This document shows, piece after piece, positions 20,548-28,527 of a stretch of DNA of 64,000 nucleotides. This DNA comes from an uncultured Tateyamaria sp. (GTDB lineage Bacteria > Pseudomonadota > Alphaproteobacteria > Rhodobacterales > Rhodobacteraceae). The stretch is from positions 1 through 64,000 of the forward strand of contig CAJQRC010000049.1 in the NCBI GenBank assembly GCA_905480645.1. The letters run 5' to 3'. The translations under genes were made by a program, and so were the position numbers. The notes beneath the pieces were generated by a model. That model was not told where the DNA came from and searched no databases. It was given only the letters and a program-made list of their open reading frames with translations. The first letter of the stretch is position 1; each line of letters opens with the position of its first letter.

Positions 20548-21014
20548 TGGCCCATACATCCGAAACTCGTATTCATGCAAAGGAAGAGCAGCTCGTTCCC
20601 AAGGTAATGGTTCGAGCCGTAGTGGCCCTGCTCTTATCCATCTTAGCCTTAGTTACTATTGCAAAGATTACAGATAGACCGTTGGAAAGTAAGCCTAACG
20701 AAGGTACTATACTCTCTGAAAGAGCCATTTTTATTGATAGTGATGCAACAGGAGCTGCACGTGTGTTCGACAGTTTTGGGGTACTCTTAGCTGATTTTTC
20801 TGCTGAAAAGGGCGGTTTTGTTGCTGGAGTTGACCGTGTTATAATCCGTGAACGTAGTAGATCTGGAGCCAAAATGAGCTCTCCTGTGATGCTTCGGTTA
20901 AGAGAAGGCAATCGCCTTTCCATTTACGACCCTGAAACTAAATGGTCTGCTGAGCTTATGGGCTTTGGCACCACGAATCTCCGCACCTTCGCTAGGTTGC
21001 TGAAACAACCCTAA
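20544..21014 (+). CDS. puhC: Photosynthetic complex assembly protein PuhC
   Basis: A 156-residue protein with a cytoplasmic N-terminus, one membrane helix (about 23-42) and a periplasmic domain. In Rhodobacter PuhC is needed for efficient assembly of the RC-LH1 core. The family segment RAIFIDSDATGAARVFDS is visible after the helix. The ATG is in a 4-base overlap with the puhB stop; a second ATG follows directly. bciE begins after a 19-base gap with the strong ribosome site GAGGAGG. Confidence 0.9.
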   Translation: MMAHTSETRIHAKEEQLVPKVMVRAVVALLLSILALVTIAKITDRPLESKPNEGTILSERAIFIDSDATGAARVFDSFGVLLADFSAEKGGFVAGVDRVIIRERSRSGAKMSSPVMLRLREGNRLSIYDPETKWSAELMGFGTTNLRTFARLLKQP

Positions 21015-21033
21015 TCCTGAGGAGGAAGCCACC

Positions 21034-21330
21034 ATGGGACTATTGAAAAAAGAAGTTGAGCATGCTCCTTGCACAGTTGAGATTTCTCACAAATTTGAGA
21101 GCCTGCACGCACATGTGCGTTTTAACAATGGTGCTGTGATCTACCCTGGTGACGAAGTGCAAGTACAAGGTCCTGAAATTATGGCGCCTTTTGGCGAAAT
21201 TGTTTCTGAAGAACGGGAAGCCAAAATCATTCGTGCTAGTAGGCTGGAGCAACTTTGGACCCGTTTAACCGGTGATTTTGAAGTAATGGAACTGTGTGAA
21301 TTTTCTTTTTCTGAGGATGCCAGACTATGA
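21034..21330 (+). CDS. bciE: BciE, accessory subunit of the oxidative cyclase
   Basis: A 98-residue soluble protein between puhC and acsF. In alphaproteobacteria this position holds BciE, which is required together with AcsF for the O2-dependent Mg-protoporphyrin IX monomethylester cyclase; the betaproteobacterial enzyme works without it and the oxygenic one uses Ycf54. The sequence has no membrane helix. It has a YPGDEVQVQGPEI segment and an acidic C-terminus, and it overlaps acsF by 4 bases, consistent with a stoichiometric partner. The call rests on position and size plus resemblance to the family as I remember it. An alternative label in older annotations is hypothetical protein. Confidence 0.85.
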   Translation: MGLLKKEVEHAPCTVEISHKFESLHAHVRFNNGAVIYPGDEVQVQGPEIMAPFGEIVSEEREAKIIRASRLEQLWTRLTGDFEVMELCEFSFSEDARL

Positions 21331-22433
21331 ACGCCCCGATCAAGCATACAGCTGATGCTACAACAGTTGAAGAAGGTCTCGCTATCGCTGAGGCTCAAGA
21401 TAAAAAATTTAATAGCGAAATGGCTACTGAAACGGCCATGGCCAATACACTTCTAACCCCACGCTTTTACACCACTGATTTTGAAGAAATGGATGCCATT
21501 GATGTGTCATCCGTACGTGAAGATTGGGACAATCTGATCGACCAGATGGTTCGGGATCCTAATAAAGGACATTTCAAAAAGAACGAAGATTGGGATCAGG
21601 TTGATTGGGAGGGGATGGAGCCAGAACTAAAAAAGGAATTTATTGATTTTCTCATTAGTTCCTGCACTGCGGAATTCTCTGGTTGTGTGCTTTACAAGGA
21701 AATGAAACGCCGAGGAAACAACAAAGACATTACGCAACTTTTTCAACTAATGGCGCGAGATGAGGCACGCCATGCAGGTTTTATTAATGATGCTTTGCGA
21801 GAGGCAGGCCTTCGGGTCAATCTAGGCTTTTTAACCCAAAAAAAGAAATATACCTATTTTAGGCCCAAATTTATTTACTATGCGACGTACTTATCGGAGA
21901 AAATTGGCTATGCACGTTACATCACTATCTTCCGTCATCTAGAGGCCAATCCTGAGTACCGCTTCCACCCAATTTTTAAATGGTTTGAAGAGTGGTGTAA
22001 TGATGAGTTTTCGCATGGCGAGGCATTTGCGCTGTTGATGAAAACAGATCCTAAACTAACATCTGGAATCAATGTTTATTGGATAAAATTTTTCCTGACG
22101 GCGGTCTATGCTACGATGTATATCCGCGACCATCAGCGACCTGCTTTTCATAAAGCGCTTGGAGTTGATCCAGACTGGTATGCTCATGAGGTGTTCACTA
22201 AAACCTCTAAGTTAACAGAACAAATCTATCCAATTACTCTGGATATCGAGCATCCTCGCTGGCAACGAAACCTTGAACGTCTGCAAAAGGCAAATGTCGA
22301 TATGGTTGGAGCTACGGGTATTAATAAACTGATTGCTCAGGTTCGTGCAGGCTGGGCTTTTGTTTTGCTTTATACGATCCCAACCAAAAAGCATGCTACT
22401 CCAAAATCTGTCCGTCTGGAACCAGTGTATTGA
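21327..22433 (+). CDS. acsF: Aerobic Mg-protoporphyrin IX monomethylester cyclase
   Basis: Di-iron oxygenase that forms the isocyclic ring E using O2, 368 residues. The diiron ligand helices are clear: TAEFSG with Glu116, DEARH (145-149), and EWCNDEFSHGEAF with Glu227 and His230. The N-terminal ~45 residues are low in conservation, as usual. It is coupled to bciE by an ATGA overlap. No anaerobic counterpart (bchE) is seen in the window, so the visible route to ring E needs oxygen, which fits an obligate aerobe. Confidence 0.97.
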   Translation: MNAPIKHTADATTVEEGLAIAEAQDKKFNSEMATETAMANTLLTPRFYTTDFEEMDAIDVSSVREDWDNLIDQMVRDPNKGHFKKNEDWDQVDWEGMEPELKKEFIDFLISSCTAEFSGCVLYKEMKRRGNNKDITQLFQLMARDEARHAGFINDALREAGLRVNLGFLTQKKKYTYFRPKFIYYATYLSEKIGYARYITIFRHLEANPEYRFHPIFKWFEEWCNDEFSHGEAFALLMKTDPKLTSGINVYWIKFFLTAVYATMYIRDHQRPAFHKALGVDPDWYAHEVFTKTSKLTEQIYPITLDIEHPRWQRNLERLQKANVDMVGATGINKLIAQVRAGWAFVLLYTIPTKKHATPKSVRLEPVY

Positions 22434-22479
22434 AGCAACAATCAACACATATAATTTTTCCAGTGGTGGAGGAATTGGC

Positions 22480-23292
22480 ATGATTCCTTGGGTAGCGGCT
22501 GTAATTGCACTGTTTATATGGTGGTTTTCCACTGGTACGATTCTGCTGGCTGTAAAATATGCTGATCGTGCGGGTCGTCGTGCTCGCGTCAACACCACAC
22601 TTATTGGCCTACCTCTTGTTGTATTAGGTGTTTGTGGTGCGATTTGGTCTCAATCGCATATAGATATTCTAGGAACTTATGTGGCTTTCCTCTCTGCTCT
22701 CGCACTGTGGGGCTGGATTGAGTTAGCATTTCTAACTGGTATTATAACTGGGCCAAACTGCGCACCATTACCTAAAAATGTGCCTGAGTGGGAACGCTTC
22801 ATTCGTGCTTGGGGAACACTAGCCTATCACGAAATGTTGCTTGCAGCTACATTGATTGGGCTTGGGGTATTGCTCTGGCATGCTCCAAACGCTTTTGCTC
22901 TTTGGACTTTTGCGGTACTCTTTTTTGCTCGTGTTTCTGCAAAATTAAACCTTTTTTTGGGTGTGCCACGTATAAATGTTGACTTTCTACCAGATGCGCT
23001 TGGCCATTTGGCAAGCCACTTCCGAATTGCGTCCCTAAACTGGCTCTTTCCAATTTCAGTAACGGTTCTTACTTTTGCAGTCGCCTGCTGGCTTGAGCGG
23101 TTATATGCTAGCCAAACAATGGGTGAGATTACAGGATTTGCTTTACTGACCGCACTTACCGCTCTTGCGGCGCTGGAGCACTGGGTGATGGTGCTTCCCA
23201 TCCCCGATGAGAAACTTTGGCGCTGGATGCTGCCGACGCCAAAAACAACACCAGAACAACAAACAAACCAAGGGGGACATCATGGACTTTGA
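22480..23292 (+). CDS. puhE: Photosynthetic complex assembly protein PuhE
   Basis: A 270-residue membrane protein with about seven helices (DUF3623, putative photosynthetic complex assembly protein 2). In R. capsulatus loss of PuhE changes reaction-centre and antenna levels. The core segment [20 protein letters not shown] (about 95-114) and [18 protein letters not shown] (about 150-167) are diagnostic. The frame is open upstream into acsF, but ATG 22480 has the ribosome site GGTGGAGGA just before it. Its last 11 bases overlap the hemA start. Confidence 0.92.
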   Translation: MIPWVAAVIALFIWWFSTGTILLAVKYADRAGRRARVNTTLIGLPLVVLGVCGAIWSQSHIDILGTYVAFLSALALWGWIELAFLTGIITGPNCAPLPKNVPEWERFIRAWGTLAYHEMLLAATLIGLGVLLWHAPNAFALWTFAVLFFARVSAKLNLFLGVPRINVDFLPDALGHLASHFRIASLNWLFPISVTVLTFAVACWLERLYASQTMGEITGFALLTALTALAALEHWVMVLPIPDEKLWRWMLPTPKTTPEQQTNQGGHHGL

Positions 23293-24496
23293 TGTATTGT
23301 TCCAAACACAACTGGATGCGTTGAAAGAGGAAGGGAATTATCGCGTTTTTGCCGAATTGGAACGCAAGTCTGGTGCATTCCCACGCGCTCTCTGTCACGA
23401 TACCGAGGCCCCTGATGAGGTTACAGTGTGGTGTTCTAATGACTACCTAGGTATGGGGCAGCATCCCACCGTAACCAATGCTATGAAGGATGCAATAGAC
23501 TTGTGTGGCGCTGGTGCCGGTGGCACCCGTAATATCTCTGGCACAAACCATGCTCACAAATTGCTTGAAGCTGAGTTGGCGGGCTTACATGGCAAGCAAG
23601 ACGCCCTTCTTTTTACCTCTGGATACGTGTCGAATTGGGCTGCCCTCAGTACCTTGGGCGGTCGTTTGCCTGACGCTGTAATCCTCTCAGATGAGCTAAA
23701 CCATGCTTCCATGATCGAAGGTATTCGTCATAGCCGAGCCACTAAAGTTATATGGAAGCACAATGACCCCGAAGACCTTGATCGGAAGCTAGCTTCGTTA
23801 CCCGCTAACGCTCCAAAAATTGTAGCTTTTGAATCAGTATATTCCATGGACGGTGATATTTGTCCAATGAAAGAGATCGTTGAAGTTGCCCAAAAACATG
23901 GTGCAATGACCTATCTGGACGAAGTCCACGCGGTTGGTCTTTATGGACCGCACGGTGGCGGTATTTCTGAGCGTGAAGGGCTAGCTGACCAAATTACTTT
24001 AATTGAAGGTACATTGGGTAAGGCATATGGGGTCGTCGGAGGTTATGTTACCGGATCAGAGGCCATGTGTGACTTTATTAGAAGCTTCTCCTCAGGATTT
24101 ATTTTTACAACAGCACTTCCACCAGCCGTTGCCGCTGCAGCCCAGGCTTCTGTCAGACATTTGAGGCAATCTGATCAGGAACGTAAAACTCATCGTGAGC
24201 GGGTCGCCTATCTCCGTAAAAGGCTGGATCAAGAAGGTATCCCGCACATGGATAACGAAAGTCATATCATTCCAGTAATGATCAAGGACCCGGTTAAGTG
24301 TCGGATGTTGTCAGACTATTTAATGCAGCGCTATGGCATTTATGTGCAACCAATCAATTATCCAACGGTGCCTAAAGGTACTGAACGGCTTCGATTTACG
24401 CCTTCGCCGTTGCATAGTATTGAAGATATTGAACATTTGGTCTTTGCTCTCAAGGATTTGTGGAAGCAATGTGCTATATCCCACGCAGTAGCTTAA
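23282..24496 (+). CDS. hemA: 5-aminolevulinate synthase
   Basis: PLP enzyme joining glycine and succinyl-CoA to 5-aminolevulinate, the entry to tetrapyrroles by the Shemin route. It has 404 residues. Markers: [17 protein letters not shown] (76-92), [12 protein letters not shown] (211-222), and the PLP lysine Lys247 in EGTLGKAYG. The start overlaps the puhE stop region by 11 bases and is preceded by AGGGGG. Placing ALA synthase at the end of the puh operon couples precursor supply to photosystem synthesis. A second, housekeeping copy may exist elsewhere. Confidence 0.97.
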   Translation: MDFDVLFQTQLDALKEEGNYRVFAELERKSGAFPRALCHDTEAPDEVTVWCSNDYLGMGQHPTVTNAMKDAIDLCGAGAGGTRNISGTNHAHKLLEAELAGLHGKQDALLFTSGYVSNWAALSTLGGRLPDAVILSDELNHASMIEGIRHSRATKVIWKHNDPEDLDRKLASLPANAPKIVAFESVYSMDGDICPMKEIVEVAQKHGAMTYLDEVHAVGLYGPHGGGISEREGLADQITLIEGTLGKAYGVVGGYVTGSEAMCDFIRSFSSGFIFTTALPPAVAAAAQASVRHLRQSDQERKTHRERVAYLRKRLDQEGIPHMDNESHIIPVMIKDPVKCRMLSDYLMQRYGIYVQPINYPTVPKGTERLRFTPSPLHSIEDIEHLVFALKDLWKQCAISHAVA

Positions 24497-24598
24497 CGTG
24501 AAATCATCAGTTCAACTTAATACAAGACGATGTTACTATTGACTTTTACAAAGAACTTCTAGTTGTTAATGTTGTAACATATCCAAGGAGTTCCACCA

Positions 24599-25036
24599 AT
24601 GTTTCGCACCGTCGTTTTTATGGCAGCCACTATGTTAGCTGCCCCAGCCTTTGCTGATGGACACGCTTCAGGAGATGTCGCCGCTGGTGAAAAAGCGTTT
24701 CGGCAATGCGTGTCGTGTCACGTTGTTGTAAATGATGCAGGCGAAACGTTAGCTGGCAAAAAAGCTAAAACGGGACCTAATCTTTACGGTATTGTAGGTC
24801 GAACCGCAGGTTCCGTTGATGGATTTAAATACTCAAAAATCATAATGCTGGCGGGTGAACAAGGCATTACCTATGATGAAGCTAACTTCGCTGGATACGT
24901 TCAGGATCCGACTGGATGGCTGCGTGAAGCTACTGGTGACAAGGGAAGAGGTAAAATGACGTACAAAGTACGTAAAGAGGCCGACGCTATAAACTTGTAC
25001 GCTTACCTTGCATCGTTGAGTGGAGACGGTAGTTAA
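24599..25036 (+). CDS. cycA: Cytochrome c2, periplasmic electron carrier
   Basis: Soluble class I cytochrome c of 145 residues that shuttles electrons from the cytochrome bc1 complex to the reaction centre. A signal peptide (about 1-19, ending AFA-D) is followed by the haem motif CVSCH (37-41), and Met120 in GRGKM is the likely sixth ligand. The protein is longer than mitochondrial cytochrome c because of insertions around 45-55 and 85-100, typical of cytochrome c2 in Rhodobacteraceae. It has the ribosome site AAGGAG and lies 102 bases after hemA, a gap large enough for its own promoter (TTGACT at 24539 as a possible -35). Confidence 0.9.
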   Translation: MFRTVVFMAATMLAAPAFADGHASGDVAAGEKAFRQCVSCHVVVNDAGETLAGKKAKTGPNLYGIVGRTAGSVDGFKYSKIIMLAGEQGITYDEANFAGYVQDPTGWLREATGDKGRGKMTYKVRKEADAINLYAYLASLSGDGS

Positions 25037-25401
25037 GTTTTTAAAGCATTTTGAATCTACATTGGGCTGCTCGGTGGCTTTCTGGGCAGTGCATTATCTA
25101 TTCAAAATAAGTCGCACCTAAAGTTTTGTCTGTGTTGGATGAAAATAAACAAATTACCATCTAGTACTTAATTAGGTGATCAAGATTGCACAGAGGTTTA
25201 ATTTCCTCAATCTCTCTTCATAATAAACCGTACCGGTTTTTCTAAATACGTCTTAGCCTTGCTATTATTAATAGCCAGAACTTATTTGATATGGCTTAAG
25301 ATATTTATCCCTTAGTTTTTTGGTTTCGATTATATTAAGGGTGTATGAGCGTACCAGTGTTATATGCACAAACTGTTTTTCATCTGAATGATAGTTAAAT
25401 A
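25037..25401. other. Convergent intergenic region at the end of the photosynthesis block
   Basis: 365 bases between cytochrome c2 (+) and the Sel1 protein (-). No coding frame was recognised. The only terminator-like structure is the small one at 25225-25241. The rest is AT-rich. Confidence 0.5.
25225..25241 (+). terminator. Weak terminator-like hairpin after cytochrome c2
   Basis: AAACCG-TAC-CGGTTT, a 6-bp stem with a 3-base loop whose 3' arm continues into a short T-run (five T from 25237 to 25241). It lies 190 bases past the cycA stop. The stem is weak and AT-rich, so confidence is low. Confidence 0.3.
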
Positions 25402-26856
25402 TTAGCTACAATTTGTATAGTCGCTGTTCATGCATTCTTTAGCAATATCTTGAGCTATAGAAATATCAGCTGTAGTCATTTCGTCCGCTATATCATTTCT
25501 ATTTTTGCCGCCTTGCGCGTTTCCATTGGCATTTCCAATATTATACCACATGTGTGCTATGATGTTATTTTCAGAAACGCCCAGACCGTATTCATACATT
25601 GTACCCAAGTTGGTTTGGGCTTTTGCATGGCCCTGTACTGCAGCTTTACGATACCACCTAACAGCTTCTTCATTATTTTCTGAGACGCCTTCACCATTAT
25701 CATAACTAATAGCTAGATTATATTGGGCTTTAGCGAAGCCTTGTTCGGCAGCTTTAAGGTACCAATTAACAGCTTTTTCGTCATTTTCGGGGATGCCCTC
25801 ACCATTGTCATACATAAGCGCCAGATTGAATTGAGCTTTGATATGGCCTTGTTCAGCCGCTTTTAGATACCACATCACAGCCTCTTGATCGTTTAAAGTA
25901 ACGCCCTCACCATCATCATACATGAGAGCGAGATTATATTGAGCTTTAATGTGTCCTTGCTCGGCCGCCAGTCGATACCATTTAACGGCTTCTGTTTTAT
26001 TTGTAGGGATGCCTTCACCATAATCGTAGCTGAGTGCCAAGTTGTACTGTGCACTAACGTACCCCTGCTCGGCTGCCAGCTGATACCACTTGATAGCCTC
26101 GTTATAATCCTGTGAAACGCCCTCACCTTCATCGTATTTAAGGGCTAGATTAAACTGAGCTTTAGTATGGCCTTGTTCGGCTGCCAATCGATACCATTTT
26201 ACAGCTTCCTTGTAATCTTGAGGGACACCTTCGCCGTAATCGTAACTTATAGCTAAATTATACTGAGCATCTTCGTCGCCTTGTTCAGCCGCAAGACGGT
26301 ACCACCTAACAGCTTCTTTGTTATCCTCTGGAACACCCTCGCCGTTATCGTACATGAGAGCCAGATTGAATTGTGCAAAAGGGTTTCCTTGTTTAGCAGC
26401 TTTAAGATACCATTTAACGGCTTCTTTATAGTCCTGTAGAACGCCATTACCTAATTTAAACATGTAACCTAGGTTATTTTGCGCGTCGGCATCTCCTTGT
26501 TCGGCTGCTTTGAGGTACCACTTGAAGGCTTCTTTGGAGTCTTGAGGAACCCCCTGACCTTGCTCGTAACTAACGCCCATGTTGTATTGGGCATAGGCGT
26601 TGCCTTGTTCAGCAGCTTTACGATACCATTTGGCGGCCTCCTCATAGTCTTGAAGTACCCCTTCACCATTGTCGTACATATAGCCTAGTCCAAATTGAGC
26701 GTCAGCGTCGCCCCGCTCTGCTACAATCTTCCAAACCTCAAGCGCAGTGGTAAAATCACCTGAGTTATAAGCATTTAAACCTGTATCATAGTTTTGTGCG
26801 AATACCGCGGTGTTAAGGCTTAAAATAAACGCAAGGGTTAAAGTGATGTTTTTCAT
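25402..26856 (-). CDS. Secreted Sel1-repeat protein
   Basis: A 484-residue protein with a signal peptide (cleavage after VFA-20), then eleven consecutive 36-residue Sel1-like repeats of the form AQxNLALxYDxGEGV...EAVKWYxLAAEQGx, and a short C-terminal region with cysteines at the end. Sel1 repeats fold as alpha-solenoids that bind other proteins. Periplasmic members often serve envelope stress, signalling or assembly. The repeats are well kept at the DNA level as 108-bp units, so copy number may vary between strains. The gene is single, with no operon partner. The specific partner is unknown. Confidence 0.9.
   Translation of the reverse strand: MKNITLTLAFILSLNTAVFAQNYDTGLNAYNSGDFTTALEVWKIVAERGDADAQFGLGYMYDNGEGVLQDYEEAAKWYRKAAEQGNAYAQYNMGVSYEQGQGVPQDSKEAFKWYLKAAEQGDADAQNNLGYMFKLGNGVLQDYKEAVKWYLKAAKQGNPFAQFNLALMYDNGEGVPEDNKEAVRWYRLAAEQGDEDAQYNLAISYDYGEGVPQDYKEAVKWYRLAAEQGHTKAQFNLALKYDEGEGVSQDYNEAIKWYQLAAEQGYVSAQYNLALSYDYGEGIPTNKTEAVKWYRLAAEQGHIKAQYNLALMYDDGEGVTLNDQEAVMWYLKAAEQGHIKAQFNLALMYDNGEGIPENDEKAVNWYLKAAEQGFAKAQYNLAISYDNGEGVSENNEEAVRWYRKAAVQGHAKAQTNLGTMYEYGLGVSENNIIAHMWYNIGNANGNAQGGKNRNDIADEMTTADISIAQDIAKECMNSDYTNCS
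25520..26710. repeat. Tandem 108-bp repeats inside the Sel1 gene
   Basis: About eleven imperfect 108-bp units, each encoding one 36-residue Sel1 repeat, for example recurring TTGTTCGGCTGC and CACCTTCACCATTGTCATAC blocks every 108 bases. These can recombine to gain or lose whole repeats without frameshift. Confidence 0.8.
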
Positions 26857-27282
26857 ATCAATGCTCCCTAAGTGACTTCCTGAGTAGATAAATATTATTT
26901 TATTAGCACAAAATTAAATTTTTTGATTTAACTTTTAGTATGTTAAAGTGCAATAACTATAATTGCATCACATCAAATTCTCACTGTCAATCAGGCGAGA
27001 TAAGAGTGATTAAATATTGGGTATAACTTTTGAGTTTGTTCGTTTATTTGTCAATTATCCATAAGATTTAAAAGCACCAGGGTGCTCCAAAAGAAACTGC
27101 TCTATCAAGGTACTTTAAAATGCTGGTTGTGTAGCGCATCGTCTTTGGACCAAAAATATTCCCATTAGTATAATTAATAATGGAATGAAAAATAGCTCTT
27201 TTAGCATGCTATCATTTTTTATTTGTACTTGGATATTTTGTACCAGGCTGTCGCCGCAAAAATCATACTCATTGCCAATAAC
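26857..27282. other. Gene-free stretch downstream of a decayed locus
   Basis: About 425 AT-rich bases between the Sel1 start and the TRAP-permease remnant. It includes short hairpins (27073-27086, AGCACC/GGTGCT; and an ATTCCCATTA...TAATGGAAT pair near 27160-27190). I recognise no gene. It should contain the Sel1 promoter. Confidence 0.45.
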
Positions 27283-27624
27283 TTAGAAAAAAGGTGTGCT
27301 TGGAAAAAGCTCATCCATAGTAAGTTTGTCGTCTTGAGGTAAAATATTTAGTCCCTGAGCTGAAAAGTTTGCATCTGCATTCTGCTCAGAAGCGGGTATT
27401 ATGATCATCGTTGGCTGAATGGCACCAGTATCAAAGTCCGGGCTCTCAATTATCACGCGTATTGCTTCGCCTGTTTCAGCACTGGCTATTAACCTAACTG
27501 CAGCGGAGCCGTTGGCTGATGAGTATTTTTCACTGACCTGGTCTAGAAAAAAGTCTGGCCGAAAGAGCATGAAGGCGCTGCAGAGTAGTATTACAGGCTC
27601 CCATGCCCTACTTTTGGAAATGAA
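27283..27624 (-). pseudogene. C-terminal remnant of a TRAP permease (DUF3394-like)
   Basis: The minus-strand frame is open from 27630 to the stop at 27283. From about 27606 it reads AWEPVILLCSAFMLFRPD, then FFLDQV, and further on EGEAIRV-like and ESPDFDTGAI segments, ending in LFPSTPFF. This resembles the C-terminal DUF3394 extension of large fused 4TM/12TM TRAP transporter permeases, whose full length is over 800 residues. Here only about 110 residues remain, with no start codon context at the beginning, and the upstream side runs straight into a transposase fragment. An intact small gene starting at the internal ATG (27570, 95 residues) cannot be excluded but has no ribosome site. Confidence 0.6.
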
Positions 27625-27626
27625 AT

Positions 27627-27779
27627 CCTCTTAAGACGGCACAACTCGGCAATAAAGTCCTCACCACCAAGACCATCCAGAATAATAAGGAACTTCTTTT
27701 CCGAAGAATATTATTTTTGGGTCGCCCGCTTGATGTCTTTGACGAGCTTCTCGCCTTGGCCCTTACTTGTCTGTCTCAT
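27627..27779 (-). mobile_element. Decayed IS3-family OrfA fragment
   Basis: From an ATG at 27779 with ribosome site AGGAG the minus strand encodes 22 codons, MRQTSKGQGEKLVKDIKRAT..., then an in-frame TAA (27713-27711). The same frame continues with YSSEKKFLIILDGLGGEDFI and AELCR. This is the N-terminus of an IS3-type OrfA transposase (LVKDIKRxTRKxYSxEEKIRIVLDGLRGEDSIAELCR in intact copies), broken by one nonsense change and truncated. Sequence upstream to about 27850 may be the IS left end. The fragment abuts the TRAP remnant at about 27625, which suggests insertion followed by deletion. Confidence 0.6.
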
Positions 27780-27908
27780 TTTCTACTCCTTAGTGGTTAC
27801 GATGAGCCAGAAACACTCTCTGATCAAGTTATCCTATTTGGACCCATAAGTGCTGACGGTAGACAGCAGAGAAATTGGAGCTTTGCTAGGCATTTATGAC
27901 TTAGCAGA

Positions 27909-28280
27909 TTAAATTTTAATTGCAGCAGCCATTAGCTGGCTATCATCGTAAAAATTGAATTCGACTTCAAGTCCGTCTTTTACAACAAAGTGATGTATGG
28001 ATTTAGAACTCAACCCATCGGCAGTCACGTTCAAAAATACGCATACATCGGTTTCATTGGACACGACCTTTTCTATATCAAGATTAAAGTTGGGCCATGC
28101 ATCATTCAATCTGGAGAGTATACCGTCCGCAAATTCTTTGAAACCTATATATGTTCCTGAAAAAGCGTGGTTTCCATTACAAGTAATTTTACATTCTGGA
28201 TGATAAATGGAAGCTAAGCTTTCCATGTCTCCAGAGGCAAATGCAGCATATCCCCCTAACACTATTTCTTCTGCAGTCAT
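27909..28280 (-). CDS. SnoaL-like / NTF2-fold protein
   Basis: A 123-residue protein of the SnoaL/NTF2-like alpha+beta barrel superfamily: an N-terminal helix with YAAFASGDMESLASIYHPEC (10-30), then the strand GTYIGFKEFADGIL, and a C-terminal hydrophobic sheet. Many such proteins are small-molecule isomerases or hydrolases, or have only binding roles. No catalytic assignment can be made from sequence. A ribosome site (GGAGAAAG) precedes the ATG. It is a single gene between the IS remnant and htpG. Confidence 0.75.
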   Translation of the reverse strand: MTAEEIVLGGYAAFASGDMESLASIYHPECKITCNGNHAFSGTYIGFKEFADGILSRLNDAWPNFNLDIEKVVSNETDVCVFLNVTADGLSSKSIHHFVVKDGLEVEFNFYDDSQLMAAAIKI

Positions 28281-28527
28281 AATCTTTCTCCAAAACCTAC
28301 CAAGCTAAAAGTGTTTTAAAGTTGATATATTTAAACAGTGTTAGCAAGAAAAACTTCCCATGGCGCTCTAAGCGCTAGCTCGACTTATCCGCTTTTAAGA
28401 AAGCTGTAATGAACCCTATTATCATAGCAATAATCTATTTATGCATGCAGGTTTATAGCCATAAGAGCGATCTACTGGATTGAAAACTCAACTGCAGAAA
28501 TTGGAAATCTTTAAGCTAAAATGAGTT

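Noticed and set aside
24531-24550. Possible PpsR site before cytochrome c2
   Set aside because: TGT and ACA are 14 bases apart; only a weak -35-like TTGACT remains.
25520-26710. CRISPR-like periodicity
   Set aside because: The period is 108 bp with no spacers and the frame stays open; these are coding Sel1 repeats.
27717-27899. 60-codon plus-strand frame opposite the IS fragment
   Set aside because: It lies antisense to recognisable OrfA coding and has no start signals.
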